64,000 bases of DNA from Lumnitzera littorea (GCA_024138015.1 JAMXBB010000009.1:39058344-39122343), one strand, 5' to 3'; positions 49,445-62,473 are shown, counted from the first letter of the stretch. Notes: generated by a model not told the origin, from the letters alone. Made by a program: numbers and translations.

Positions 49445-50829
49445 GTTGGACGGAATCGACTTTTTTTTTTTTGTTTTTTTTTTTTTTAATTTTTTTCCCT
49501 TCATTATGATTCTCTTTTTATATAGAGTATTTGGTGTGTAAACTGACTAGTCGATTAAGCTGATTTTGTAAATGTATAATACTTTTTCCAACCACGTGTG
49601 TCTTCGCCTTCAACCTCTCTTGAAATGTCTGGAGTTGTTGAGCTGTTTTTTAGTATTTTTTAGCTGTAGGCAGTCAAAAGTAATTCATCGACCTTCTGCC
49701 CCCTTCATAGTTCTTCGATCAACACTTTCCATTTTCCAGGTAGGATTCAATTTTTTTTCCCCCTCATGAAGTCGTCGAATTTAATAATTTATTATTCACT
49801 TTTATCAATATGATTCCAGATAAAATTTATATTAAAATGTTTAATTAATAGTGATGATTAAACATGATGAAAAATATTAAAATATAATTATTTTTCTCCA
49901 TTCTCAGTTGACAAATTGCATTATAAAATAAAATTGATTGAAGCTTCGAATTGTATTCCAAAACTTCAACCTGAATTACTTTGAAAGCTTTTATTTAAGA
50001 CAAATGGCCTTACATTAGATGGTGCTAAAACTAAACAGGATGGGATTGGTAATCTGATTTGCAATTAATTTCGTGCTATAAGTATCGGTACAATAATCAC
50101 GGTTCCATTTTTTTTTTTCCATTAACAGATCATATTATCTATTTAGAAAATACTACACAACACGAAACATAAGCACGAAAAGATTACGAATTGAACTCGA
50201 CCCGCCATGTGTTATATGCAGTCTTGTACTTATGAAAGTAGAACATTGTTTATGTAAATATTTAAATCACTTCGCGCTTCTGTTCGTACTAAATTCTCGT
50301 GTATCCCATCACTTCTCTATTTATTTATAAAACATAATCGTGGTTCTTTCCGTTACGATAAACCATCATCACTAATAGTTGGTTATTATCTTCAACTTCC
50401 ACATGCCAACTGGCAATAAAAGGCACTACTCAATCGGTTACTCCTCGTCTGACTTGGATGATTTGAAGAGCAAACTAAGAACTTAAAACTAAAAGATACA
50501 TCCAAAAAGGAAGGTGCTAGTCATCGAGCCAAAATTTTTTTACTTTTTATTTTTTTTTTAATTTGATTTAAATTAGATTACATATCTATTTAGTTTGAAT
50601 CCTTGATTAAAGTTAAGAAAATAAAAAGAAAATTTAATTGTTATCTAGTATAGACAAAAAAAGTAATTAAGTTATAACTAATTATCCAAATCGATTCTAA
50701 TTTAATCACTAACCATACTTAAAAACATTTTTGACCCCCAAGAGGTCTCGGAGTACTAATCCAGCTCTACTCCTCTCTAGAGTGGAGGATTCATCAACAT
50801 AGAGAGTCCATATTAGTAAGTTATATTGC
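49445..50829. other. 3' flank of the ANTH gene and AT-rich spacer
   Basis: The first 150 bp hold long T-runs (49459-49495) and a likely 3' untranslated region. No gene or recognisable repeat is seen up to the start of the pol remnants near 50830. Confidence 0.4.
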
Positions 50830-52330
50830 TAAAGTGCTTTGTCTTTTCTTATATATTTTGCAATAAAATCTGCAAGGACTTGTGCCTTTATCGCTTGGCA
50901 TGGTTTAAACTGTACTTTGTATGTGCTAAGTTTGAAGATGCATTTCACCCTCTAACTTTAGGAATTAGGTCTCTATAAAATGATGTGGATTGGCTAATAA
51001 GTTTAGACAGTGACCAAAAATGCTTGAAAGTAAGGTTGAAACTATCTTACTAAAATGACCATTGCTAATGCGAACTTCTCCACCTAATTGTAGGGAGTTT
51101 CTGGTCTTTGTTGGATGCGACTAATGTAATATACAAGTTTGTGCTCTTGTCCCTTAGCTTAAACTAGGACAAAAGAAAGAGCTTATGCACTAATGGTTAA
51201 GTATAAGAACAACTCTCAGCTAAGGATCGACATGGAGAGAACATTTGGGGAAGCCAATAATTCAAAGCATTTTGACATTCTAATATCCATTCAAGCTTAG
51301 TTGAGTTCTTCCGTAGCTTGAAGAACTCTACACACCTGTCTACGCTTCAAGATATGAATTTGTTTAATGCAGCGATTCATCTTGTGAGCTGTTGTACATC
51401 CTTAATCGTCAATCTTGTTAGGATTAGCCTCAATACTCCATTGGGTTATCATATACCGAAGGAACTTCACTAAAGCTTCCCCAAGCACACACTTTAGGGG
51501 TTGAGCTTCATTTGGTATCTTCTTAGGGTATCAAAAGTTTCTTGTAGGTGCTAAATATGGTCACCTTATTGCTTGCTTTTAATGATCATGTTGTTTACAT
51601 ATACTTCGATTTGGGCATTACTTTGTAGTGATATGTCCTAAAGTCATTTATAAAAGATGTATAGAGTTTATCCTTAAGAGCCACGTAAATCTTGTTATAG
51701 CTTAAAAAGACATCTATAAAACTAAGCAGAGAGTATCTCAACATAGAATCAATAAGTTGGTTAATCCTTGGGAGGGGAAAGTAATCTTTAGGGCATGGCT
51801 TGTTCTAGTGAAATCAATACACATCCTCTACTTACTGTTCAATTTCTTAACCAGTATGTAGTTCACGATCCAACTCAAATATCTTTCTTCCCATAAAACC
51901 AACTTTCAAAAGCTTTTACACTTCTTCTTCCGTGGTAGCCTACTATTCTAGAGCAAAGTGATGCTTTTTTTACTTAACAAGCTTTGTATTGAGAGCAATA
52001 TTAAGGTGGTAGACAATGCCTAGCATGTCATCTGTTGACCATGCAAACGTATCCAAGTTTTCTTAGAAGAAATCAATAAGCTGCTGCTCGAGGTTGATAG
52101 GTGATGAAGTTCCGATCCTTGGGATTTGATCAAGAGTCATTTCAATATGGATCTCATTGATATGCTTGTCCGACATGTCTCTAACATCATACTTCTCGTG
52201 TAGCTTGTTCTCAACAGTGAGCACCTCATTGCGCTTTAAAGCGGCTAAGTAAAGTGGCTTCAACGCCTTTTAGTCACATCAGTAAATACTAACCCCATTA
52301 AAGGTAAGAAATTTAGCTTTCAAGTATTTA
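50830..52330 (-). pseudogene. Decayed reverse transcriptase and RNase H of the gypsy element
   Basis: Minus-strand fragments in normal order across many stops. At about 52260-52070: KALKPLYLAALKR then LTVENKL and MTLDQIPRIGTSSPINLEQQ. Near 52065: ENLDTFAWSTDDMLGI. Near 51890: ATTEEEV.KLLKVGF. At about 51790-51650: DYFPLPRINQLIDSM then LSFIDVFLSYNKI and TYHYKVMP. At about 51500: KLNPKVCAWG. At about 51380: QQLT.IAALNKFIS. At about 51300-51260: STKLEWILECQNALNYWLP. At about 51030: RLRPYFQAF. At about 50900: QFKPCQAIKAQVLADFIAKY. Together these span the polymerase and RNase H domains of a plant gypsy element. It is not functional. Confidence 0.85.
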
Positions 52331-52394
52331 GTAGGTAGGATTATCTTGAACTAGTTTGGGCTACGTCCACTGATGACAACTATGTAAGGAGATT

Positions 52395-52960
52395 GACAAT
52401 TAATGCATTTACATAAATAAGATTTAGCGCTTATAGGATCCTTTCCTATCAATAGCTTGATTAAATCTGAAGTCTCATTAAATATGTTATATTCATCAAA
52501 TTTACTGGTTATATCTTCAATCCTCTTCTGTAACTCATGTAATTCATTTTTCGATAGGTTAATAGTATTATTAATTATTCATTTATCCTTCTTATACTCA
52601 TTCAATAATTTCATGACAAGTTCATTATACTGGTATTCATCTTTTTTATCTATGTTTTAAACTTCTAATTCCTTGTAAAATTCATCCAAAAACTCATTAA
52701 TGATTGTCTGATTATAATCATTTCTATAATTGCGTAAATACCAACCATAGCTCATATTAGACAACTCCAATTTATTATTTCTAAATTTTTTCCTTTTGAT
52801 GGCTAAGGCTAAATCGTTGTTAGAATAGGTGTTAGTTATCATGATTTAGTCTTTCTTATTCACTGGGGTATTATTCGTCGTAGATTCTTTGTTCACAATT
52901 AGGGTGCATTTATTCCCCTAAAGGGTAGCACATTTATATAGTGCATCTACATATTAAACA
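52395..52960 (-). pseudogene. Unidentified coding-like insertion between protease and reverse transcriptase
   Basis: The gypsy reading frame is interrupted here. Between the protease remnant and the ...GRSPN linker lies about 560 bp encoding, on the minus strand, a Lys/Asn/Glu-rich protein-like sequence with two stops. Recognisable pieces are an aromatic stretch MSYGWYLRNYRNDYNQ, then IINEFLDEFYKEL, a heptad-like segment ELHELQKRIEDITSKF suggesting a coiled coil, and a final CKCINCQ. Its AT content and amino-acid bias differ from the gypsy polyprotein around it. I do not recognise the family. It could be a fragment of another mobile or viral element captured by insertion. Confidence 0.4.
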
Positions 52961-53129
52961 AGCCATATGGCAACTCAAATTGGGTCATTACTAAGCTTGA
53001 CTAGTAGTGTAGTTAGACCATTAGCGGAAATAGGATGATTGTTTAACTTGATCAATTGGTGCTTATATGGCTTCAAGGGGTTATCAATTTGGACTTGATT
53101 TTGTTGCAGTTATGTTGAAAAAAAATGTC

Positions 53130-53290
53130 TACCTAGCATCCTACATCAACTAGCATCTTGGTGACATCAAAGGCAACTATATCCAAAGTGATTATGAGAG
53201 CATTTTTGAGTGGAAATTCTATGCCATCAAGATTAGCATTCATAAAGGAAATTGTTGTATTAACTTTAGGCTTCTTCCCCTTTACACTTA
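53130..53290 (-). pseudogene. Decayed retropepsin of the gypsy element
   Basis: The minus strand reads FPLKNALIITLDIVAFDVTK, then MLVDVGC, a stop, and VDIFFQHNCNKIKSK. This corresponds to the DALV....I....V.R.LVD.GSS.DIL......KM protease core of Tat-type elements, with the active-site Ser-Ser lost and a stop. Confidence 0.65.
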
Positions 53291-53383
53291 AGACTACTAG
53301 TTTGTATTCTTATTTTCCAATAGATGATGCCAAATGTTGTTGGTGGATTTTGTTGATGGTTGAAATTGAATCATTGAGCTTGA

Positions 53384-54138
53384 TGCTGGAGTAACTAAGC
53401 TTGAATCACAAGCAAAAACACCTATAAAACATGCTTAAGCAAGGTCTAGCATAAGCACTCCAATGGTCAAGTCAAACTCTGGTGAAAGAGAGGCAAAGTA
53501 ATGAGTAAAGGTGATCATACAAGGGGGTCTCATTCTCTATTTATAGGTGATGAGGCCTTAATTCTTTAGGAAAGATATGAGTGCTAATACCTAAGGTTGA
53601 ATCTTCTCAACTAGAAAAGTGTATCTAGTTGAATAAATAAACACCTTCTAAAAGTTGAAGTCAGAGTGTATCTTTTATAAGGGTTTGCCTAAGATACGAG
53701 TATCTTTTATAATCTGGCTGGGGAGCTAAGGTCTATACAAGCTTAAAGGAGCCCTTAATGTAATAAACCTTAGCTGGAGATAGCAACATGGAGTAGCATG
53801 GAGTCCTCTAATGGAGATCATGGATGTCTCAAAGGAAGTTGAGCTAGATGAGGTTAGGTCTTTGAGAGCTTAGAGGAGCTCTCAAAAGAGCAATGCTTAT
53901 GAAGGCTCGACTTATGGTCGGGTTAGGTCAAGTGTAGCTATACGAGTTGGCTCACTAAAGGTGATATAGGGTTCTGAAGTAAGTGAGTGCTATGAGTCTT
54001 TAGTGCCAACCTGGCATTGGGCTGGGTTGGCCCAATTAGGTCAAGCCTATGTCGATATAGACCTTCTTTTATGGTTTGAGGGCAATAGTGAAGTTGGATT
54101 GCATCTAGGGGATCTAAGCCCAAAATTGGCTATTAATA
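53384..54138 (-). repeat. LTR of the decayed gypsy element (about 755 bp)
   Basis: It starts TGCTGGAG on the plus strand and ends AAAATTGGCTATTAATA. Its partner is the split LTR at 36075-40877. The end overlaps the first unit of a 76-bp tandem duplication. Confidence 0.6.
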
Positions 54139-54261
54139 TGTCTCATATTGATTGAACAACTTTTATCATTCTACTAAGAATCTATGGATCTAAGGCCAAA
54201 ATTGGCTATTAATATGTCTCATATTGATTGAACAACTTTTATCATTCTACTAAGAATCTAT
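54110..54261. repeat. 76-bp tandem duplication across an LTR end, almost perfect
   Basis: Unit 1 is 54110-54185 and unit 2 is 54186-54261. Both read GGATCTAAG then CCAAAATTGGCTATTAATAT and end CTACTAAGAATCTAT. I see a single mismatch (AAGC against AAGG). The duplication is therefore recent compared with the decayed LTR it overlaps. Confidence 0.95.
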
Positions 54262-57200
54262 CTATAACATGTGAATCATGTCCCATTCAACTTACTTGCT
54301 CCATTGCACTTCATCCTTACTCAATTAACTTGCATTAGCTATAGTTCCTCATATCATTGACTTATTAAGTTGTGAATTTTGGCATAAGTGCCTAACTAAT
54401 CACATCATCTAGGAACCATTCCTTCTAAAGCAACAAAAACTTAGCTTATGATTGCTTGCCCATAAATTTTAGCCTGAGTCATGCATAAGCAACACATGCA
54501 TTTTTTAGGTTAGATATTAATATTTCAATTTTAATTTAATCTCTACACATATGCATCACACAATAATAGCTACATACCTAGTATTAACTCAACATATTGA
54601 AAATTATCGAATTTGTAATCCATATCTAGTTTCCATATGTAATCAATCAATACCTATATAAATACATAAAAAGTTAAAACACTAATGTTAAGGCTTGATT
54701 TCCTCTTAATATAGTTGATTTTAAGTCCATTAAGTTCATATTAGATCCCAAAAAAGGACATTGAGTTGACCTAATAAGGTAGATGGTAGACCAAGGCAAA
54801 GAAAGGTCATACAGTTGACTTTAGAGATGGTTTAATTGATAAGACAAGGGAGCTAATCAATTGTCCAATAAAAGGCGTAATCGACCTTCTTTAGACATTA
54901 AGTATCGATCAACCTAAGGTTCTATAGAAGTTAACTTTTCCTCTTTCTATTCCGTCATTTAGGTCTAAAGGATGTTTCTTTTCACCATTTTCTTAGATTT
55001 TCCATGATTCATCTCAAATAAAAATCTAAAACCCTCTTAATCCCAAATCAAGTGATGAGTTTCATGAAACTCCTTAATCTATTAAGTAATTCTCCATGTA
55101 CATAAAAGTATCAATCTTTATAAGTTCCAAGATTTTCAATACTAAAGGTGGGTTAATGTATGAAGGGATTTGTCCAAAATAATCTTAACTCTTGCAATCT
55201 ATAATATTGACTAATTCATACATAAAACTTAATGGAATCTTATGACCTAGATTTTTGTCTATTCCACAATATGATATTCACAAGGGTTTAGGATTGAAAG
55301 AGAAACAACCATTTTATTGACTTTAATGATTGATAGAATTTTAGATTATGATGGAACACGCAAAGTTGTCTAAAGCAATTGCCTACCAAAACCAATTCCT
55401 TTCATAAAATACACTTAGTTAGGGTTTCCATCACATGGAAACATGACAATTGATAATACTTTGATTTATTTAATGATCCTTATACATTCTTTAGGAAAGA
55501 ATCGTTAAAATCGTACTTTCATTACACTAAAGGAACTTTTTCTTAAGATTTTTTAATGCTCAACAGCAGATGACCATAGTTGTTAAAATCATAAGTTAAG
55601 TTATGTAATTTTACTAATTTACAAATTTTATTAGTTTTTTCTAGTTAAAATGGATACAAAATCATTTTGGTGTAGATTTTTTATAGAATTATGACTTAAG
55701 CGCATGATTCTACATGAATTGTTTAATTCTTGATAAAATGATTGAGTTTGATAACTATGCTAATAACCCATCAACATTGAATTGCAGAAAGAGAAACCCA
55801 TCAATCACAATAAGATGTGGCAGCTTTAAAGAATAAGGTGAACAAGAGAGCTAGGGTTCTTCCAAGTAATTAGGTTGTCTAAGTAAATAAAGTGAAGTTA
55901 GCTTATTGTATAAAACAAATCCTACAGATAAAATGATTGTTATGCCTATAATTTTGAATGATTTATTGAGGTAAGCTTATTTGCAAAAAGTCAATTAGAA
56001 TTCTCAAGGCACCGGTTAAGAAGTTAATGGACAAACTTTTTACCTTTTCATTAGGTTTTTTAAGTAAATCATATAATTACTATTAGAAAAATATCCGAAC
56101 CGGATGAATGAATGAATTGAGAAAGAGAATTGAAACAAATTATTACATTTCCCTATTTGAAAAGGCATTGGAAAATGTAAAGAATGGATTTATGGACTCC
56201 GTTCAAGAGTATATGATGGAAAATTAACCAAATCACATGAATGTCCTTCAAATGAAAAGATAATTTCAAGTTTGAGAGATTATTATTGTTACTTTAGCAA
56301 AACTAAAAAATATAAATTATTAACTTCACTCTTTATTTTTATCTGCTTTTCTTTCTTATCCAAACAAAACTTTCTACCCTACTTCCTTTTTCCTCTAATT
56401 TTTCTATATTTTGTTCATTGCTATGTTTTGGAAACTTTTAACTGTATCCATAACATTTTAGCTCACTTTATTGCATATCATTATTTGAGAGGTCAATTCC
56501 TAACAGAACATGTTTATTGGAATTAGAAAATTTACGAATTAGGAACACCAAACCTCTATCAAGAGGAAAATGATCCTCGACTCGTAAAATAAAATTTCAT
56601 ACACTTCTATGTACTTTTTTTCCCCCCTAAAATCCATAATCGGAAAAAAAAATTCTTTCTAGATTTATTAACTAATATCTTGAAAACATTCACTGGCACA
56701 ACCCTCATATATGTATTTTGGAAAAAGGGTTACTCTTCATTTCAGCTGCCAAATCTGACATGTTACCCAAAATTCCAACAGTGCATGTATCAGGACGACT
56801 TGTACTTATTACAAGAAGTACTGTCACATGTGATGGAAGATTACTCTTGCAATACTACTGCAGTGTTTGGATGGATATTATATTTTAATATTTATATTTA
56901 TAATATTATCAAATATTTATTTAATTATGTTTTTATATTAGTTAAGAGTATAAATTTTAAATATTATATAATATTTATAATCTTAATATTATCTAATATG
57001 TATTTAGTTATATTTATATCCTCTATACTTATGTGTTTGTTCAATTAAACTGACTTTTGTACTTTATTTTAGATAAAGAAAAATTTTGAGATCAGATAAA
57101 ATATTTAAAATTTTATTTAGTAACTAGGCTCAAATTACAAACTAAATATTAGATAAAAATTATTTTCAATCCAGTGCCGCAAGCTTTGTCCAACCAAATG

Positions 57201-59395
57201 ATATCTAAAACAAAGAAATAGATGAAAGTCGGAAAATATTGTAAGTTTGGTTGAAGCCGAAATGAGATAATGAGCTGGAAAGGGATAAAATTGTTTCCAC
57301 TTTTCAAACCCTTTTTTTCCTCTCCAAATTTGAAAAGAAATCAAAGTAAAAAAGTGGAAAACTTTGAAATTATAAATTTATCCTCCACACAAACGAAAAC
57401 AAAAAAAGAAAGAAAAAGAAAAAAAAAAGTATTTGTAGGCTAATTTAATCTAACTATTATTTTATATCTCTTAATTTCATTTCCTTACATCAAACAAACA
57501 TATAAAAATAAAATATTTCCATCAATTTTCTTCCGTTCTCACTTTTTAAGTTTAAATATGTACATTACCTTTATTTTCTTTTTATCCACGTACTTCCTTC
57601 CACTGGTACTCTCCTCCAAGTTTGCCAAACAGTAGAGCTCGAGCAATTAATTGACATTAATGAGAGATTCCCCGCCAGTTTGCACGACTATTATTTACAA
57701 TTGATTTAAAAAGACGATAAAAAAATTAAGAGATGTCTTACATTAAGAAATAAGAAATTGTTATTGGATATGTCGAAAACACTTACGTAGGATATTAAAT
57801 GGAGCAAGGCTCTTTACTTTTGATATGCTTATTCTTTTTAAGTGTATATAATCGGTGGCAGAAAAATATGAAAAGTAACAAAACTCTTGTATCACTCCAC
57901 TGGACCCTTCGAAAATAAATACAAGTTGTAAACAGCTTGCATGATAAAACAAATAACTGGTCTTTCTTAATTCCTCACGTGGATAAGAAGTTGACGTTTC
58001 TCAGTACCGGTGGGTCCATTCTGAACATGATTGAATTAAATCGGCTCATTTTCATCGTTCCAATCATCGTCTCTAGCGTAACTAGACTTTGTATTTATTC
58101 ACACGCGTGAGGGAAACCACATGTTGTTATTGTTTAGTCAAGTCAACATACTGTACATACAAAAATCAGTTGTTACAGTAGCTAATGTTAACAGAAATAA
58201 TAGGCATATGTTTATGTACCAGAGTTGATATTGTTCATATTTTCTCAACGTCTTTATTGGGGATGTGATACCCTTCTGCTTTCAATTAAAGAGATCAAAC
58301 TGACTCACAATTGAGCCGAATTTGAGTTCGAAATACACGGATTTTCCATCAATAAAAGCTTAAGGTTTAACTTATTTTCCTCAACCTGCAGTTTTGCCTA
58401 ATAAAGCTCAGGTTAGGCGAATGTTTAATCGAACTTTGTGGAATTTTAGCTTATTTTGTTGGCCGTAGAACATGGTGATGTGCATTTAATACGGGCTCAG
58501 GAACAAGTCTTGTCGAAGACCAGAACATGATAAAATGAATAGCTAGGCATTGAGATGATGCAAGCAAAGTCGTCGACAAAGAATGTAACAGCGGGTGCCG
58601 ACAAACACTACAAATTCTTTGGTATATCAGCTGTAAATAATTAATAGCAAATTTAACAAAGTGTTTCAATTGATAATTAAATATGGTAATTTTTTTATTA
58701 TTGTAATAAATATAAATAATTGATATTTTATTTTAAAAATTACTACATAATAAAATTTAATAATAAAAATTTTTAAAAATACTATATAATAACAATAAAT
58801 AGTAGCAATATTGAAATACACAATATTAAAAAAACCCTTTTAAAAATAAGATATATATTTTTCTCTCTTTCCCAGCTTTTCCTACTTAGGTGTTCCTTTT
58901 TCTCAATTCTTTCTCTCTTTTTCTATTTTCATTCAATTCCATCTCTTTTCTCTCTCCTCAACAACCCAACCCAACCCAACCCATCCTAAAACTTCTCTCT
59001 CTCTCTCTTCAAATGATAAATCAATAACAAAAGATCCTAGAATTTTTTTGTTCTTTTGTAATTTGTGTCTCAAAACATTATTTTCCTCTTTTTGCAAGCC
59101 TTAGCTATTGCGACTTTTTTATATTTTCTCTTTCTTACAAATTGAGGAACATTTGACTTATTACTATTAATCTTACAAGTAATAGCTTTTCTATCATCAA
59201 CTTTGTGAACATTTTCTCTAAATTGTTATGAATCCAAGTTCCATGATTCCAACACACATTTCTTGATGTCTTCGTGTAAATTAATTACGATTTATCTCCA
59301 TGTAAATATGAAGTCCCTATTGTCATTTGATTATATACTTGATAAATTCCATGTCTTTAACGTTAGTCAATGTCTTGACCAATATTTAAGGGAGT
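54262..59395. other. Long AT-rich spacer, no gene recognised
   Basis: Open frames here (for example 56272-56526 and 56680-57048 on the plus strand) have no recognisable domain and sit in low-complexity AT-rich DNA. A short (AACCC)n run lies at 58965-58985 in a CT-rich stretch (58860-59020) that looks like a plant leader or LTR segment, but no gene follows. Confidence 0.4.
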
Positions 59396-60149
59396 GTTGA
59401 ATATTTAATATGAGTAGACATTCATAAATTTTGGTCAGATGAGTTGGTTTTGGTCATACTTAGTATTTAATTTTCTTGATATTTTAAGAATTTATTGCAT
59501 AAACTAATCCTCATGTTTTTGTTTTATCTTAGCTTTTTTAATAAATGAGGGGAGTGCAAGGTTGATTCTCATTGTGCTCTTATTAATTATATAACTATAT
59601 TAGGAAGAATTCTCAAGTTTGGCCTCAATCAATGGTAAAAAGGGGAATGATTCGATAAAGGTTTTAAGAGAGCTTACTACTGTCTAAAGGAAAATTGTAG
59701 TTTTGCAAGTTGAACTTCAAGTCCAAAAGGTAATAGTCTCTATTTGTACTGGAGGTAGATTGCAATATATGTTGGTGTTACTACATGCTTATGTAAAGGA
59801 GTACAAAAACTTAATGCTATTCCTATGCAACTTACATGCAGTTTGAATATGTAAGATGATGAAAATGTGGCACATCTTACACATATTAGTGAGATGGAGA
59901 AGAAGGTTGAGACTCTATCAAGAATTACTTCAATATTAATAGGTTTTATCCAAAATAAGGTAACTGATTCCCTTATTGCATTTCTAGTTTTTGCATGAAG
60001 TAATTGGTTAGTTAACTTCGGTCTATATGACATGATCAATCAATAGAAACACTCCAACACATGACGTCACGCTTAACAAAAATAATATATCATTTTAACA
60101 ACTTGAATTTTCTGAATCAACTATCGAATCATACTTTTTTTTCCAAGAA
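59396..60149 (+). other. Possible LTR-like start, uncertain
   Basis: AAGGGAG followed by TGTTGAATATTTAATATG resembles the polypurine tract and 3' LTR start of plant copia elements. No polymerase remnants are visible to the left and no second LTR was found. A short stop-free run around 59880-59995 (HISEMEKKVETLSRI) is not recognised. Confidence 0.2.
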
Positions 60150-60960
60150 CTGAAGTGTTAGATTTATGTTTACTTTAACAGTGTTGCACCTTCTAGCTCT
60201 ACTTTCTTTTTGTCGTAGATATTTACCTTTGGAAGGATCAATCATTTTATCATTTCATTGTAAGCTGAAAATCATGTTTTAAACTAATGTTTGGGCTGAG
60301 GAAACCATAGTGTAGTGTCAAGGTTACAGGAAATCTTTATGTTAGAAGGGAGGCTCTAAAGGCTACTATTATGAGGGTAGATATAAAAGGGATTGGTTAG
60401 TCATCTATGACATACACCATGAGAATATCTAAAATATCCCCATAAAGATACATATTGATCTTGAAACATAGTTTTCTATCAAAGCTAATCCTGGTAAAAT
60501 GTAGTTCCAAAAAAATTCTTAGGCATTATTGAAAGCCTTTGTACATATAAATTGTAGATAACTCAACTTTGATGTCTAGTGATAGTGGTCCAATGGTACA
60601 CTAGCTATAAAAAATCCAGTTTATTTACTTTTAAGAAAAGCATTTTGAAAAGGCTATGAACCTTGTCACTTTGGGTGTAGAAATACCACAGTGATTTTGC
60701 ATCTATTTGAGCTTAAGCTAATTAGTAAGAAATCTCTAATGTTCTTGGTATATTAGGTATAGGGAATTAACATTGCTACTAATGTTACTAAATAGAGAGC
60801 TTTTCTCGTGAAGTTGGTTATGAATCCTTTGATGTGCAGTGTCATTAATTCTCAAGTGGATTAGATACATAAAGATAAGACTCAATTAGGACCTTCCTCA
60901 ACATTATCCCAAATCTCCCATTTCTTCTCAATAAGCTTAGTTAGTCCTTAAAGTGAATGT
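60150..60960 (+). pseudogene. Possible decayed LINE ORF1 (DUF4283-like), very degenerate
   Basis: Scattered readings in several plus-strand frames follow the order of a DUF4283 domain: GPMVH near 60590, KIQFIY, VEIPQ, stop, FCIYLSL near 60690, LISKKSLMF near 60720, and NVTK, stop, RAFLVKL near 60790. These would match GPW, the P.YL segment, V.W...P...., LS.I.S..G and the T....L.FA.V segment. The frame changes several times, so this is tentative. Confidence 0.3.
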
Positions 60961-61379
60961 GAACAAACTAATATAGATTTCTTTTCATGCTACATTCCTC
61001 TAGTCGTATGTAGAGCTTTCCTTAGGTTTTCATCTTACTTAGGTAATCTCTTAATTGTGAAGGCATTTTATGCTTTGTTACCCAAAAAACTGCATGTTAT
61101 GGTAAATTTTTTTCCTTTGGTTTGATAGCATTAAGTCCTTATTTTTCTTGTTAAAACCAAATGCATAGTATCTTGAAGATGTATGAATAAATGAATCTAA
61201 ATCCATATGGATTGTATTGTTGCTAAGTAATTCCTTAATCCATCCAATCCAGAAGTAATAAGGAATAAAATAAGTGTGTAATACATATTACTTTGTTTAG
61301 TCGGATTTATAAACAATTTGAGAATAGACATATAATATAACTTTAATAACTAAATTATCCTCGGTTCATTTTCTTTCTT

Positions 61380-61690
61380 AATTAATCCTAAAGTAAAAAG
61401 TGGTGGCTACGGTAACAGTAGTGGCAGTGGCAGTGGCAATGGCAGTGGCAGTAGTTAATAGCGGTAATGGTAGTAATAGCTATGATAGTTTATGGTAGCA
61501 GTTATGGTAGCGATAATGGCATGGTAGTGGTAGTGGCAGCGGCAGCAGTGGTGGTTGGTGGTGGTGATATTAGTGATGGTAGTGGTAGTAGTAGCGGTGG
61601 CTATGATGATTGGTGGCAACGACGGTGATGGTAGCGGTAATAGCGGTGGTGGCGGTGGTGGCGACAGCGGTAGTAGTAGTGAGGAATTGT
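61380..61690. repeat. Imperfect GGT/AGT/GGC trinucleotide tract
   Basis: About 300 bp of imperfect TGG/TAG/GGC triplets. In one plus-strand frame the start reads as a Gly/Ser/Asn-rich peptide (GGYGNSSGSGSGNGSGSS) before a stop. It lies next to sequence ending in GGAATTCTAATTCC...AAAGTGAACAGGC (61850-61875), which resembles a Harbinger-type terminus, so the tract may be the core of a MITE. Confidence 0.6.
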
Positions 61691-61880
61691 GATTTTTTAG
61701 TTGAATTAAGAAATCCTTATTACTTAAATTACTTGATTTCAGGTAATAAGGATTCCGATTTCAAGTAATAAGGATTTCTACGAAATTGTGATTTCGTGAT
61801 AAAAATCCAAGTGAATATCGTAATAAGGAATAAAGATTGAATGGAATTCTAATTCCATAAAGTGAACAGGCTGTTAGTTT
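61691..61880. mobile_element. Possible right end of a PIF/Harbinger-like MITE
   Basis: The sequence has repeated AATAAGGATT words and ends with GGAATTCTAATTCC then AAAGTGAACAGGC, the reverse of the common GCCTGTTCACTTT terminus of Tourist/Harbinger MITEs. A left terminus might be the GGTTCATTTTCTTTC at about 61366, a poor match. No target-site duplication was verified. Confidence 0.35.
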
Positions 61881-62435
61881 CCATGCATTTTAATATTAGT
61901 GCAACATGCTTAGGCTCTTATAGCATATAACTTCACTGTATCCAGTACATAAGCTTAGGGAAACATTCTATTGCATAGCTAGCCTCTTTCTGTAGTCATC
62001 ATTCAGTTTATTATGTAATATATTATTTTGTGTTAAGTTTACTAGTAAAGTAGTTGTATGGTTGTGTTTCTCTCTCTTTTGACAAAGCTTGTTTGTATAA
62101 ACAAAAGGTTGAAACTAAAAACATCCTACTTGCTTTGCCAGTTCTCTAGCATTAACCTGGTTTCTCTTTTCTCCAACTACTAAAATTTGAAGTCATCAAA
62201 GTTTTGTAGCTTCTAGAGCTTGTATGAGAGGGAGAAAATCTTAGTTATTTATAAATTTTACTTTCTACTAGATCTCATTATTGCAAGACTTTAGTAGCCA
62301 TATTCACTAAATTGCATCCCAATGGAAGTAGATTATCAGGTTATTTTGTTTATGTTGTTAATTTTGTTGGGATTTAGCTATTTCCTTTGATGTTTCTCAT
62401 TATATTTCTTAATGCTAAGATATGATTTTACACTA

Positions 62436-62473
<38 letters not shown>

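Larger units (their letters stand above)
50830..54138 (-). mobile_element. Decayed Ty3/gypsy element (Tat/Athila-like), minus strand, with one LTR
   Basis: On the minus strand, from right to left, it shows an LTR (53384-54138), a protease remnant (about 53290-53130), an unidentified insertion (about 52960-52395), the linker to reverse transcriptase, and reverse transcriptase plus RNase H (to about 50830). Gag and integrase are missing, and no second LTR was found to the left, so the element is truncated. Its LTR family recurs at 36075-40877. Placement in the Tat/Athila lineage is inferred from the linker and the AIKAQVLADF motif at the end of RNase H. Confidence 0.7.

Noticed and set aside
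58965..58985. Interstitial telomeric repeat (AACCC)n
   Set aside because: Only about four short units, and the plant telomere unit is CCCTAAA, so it is a simple CT-rich repeat.
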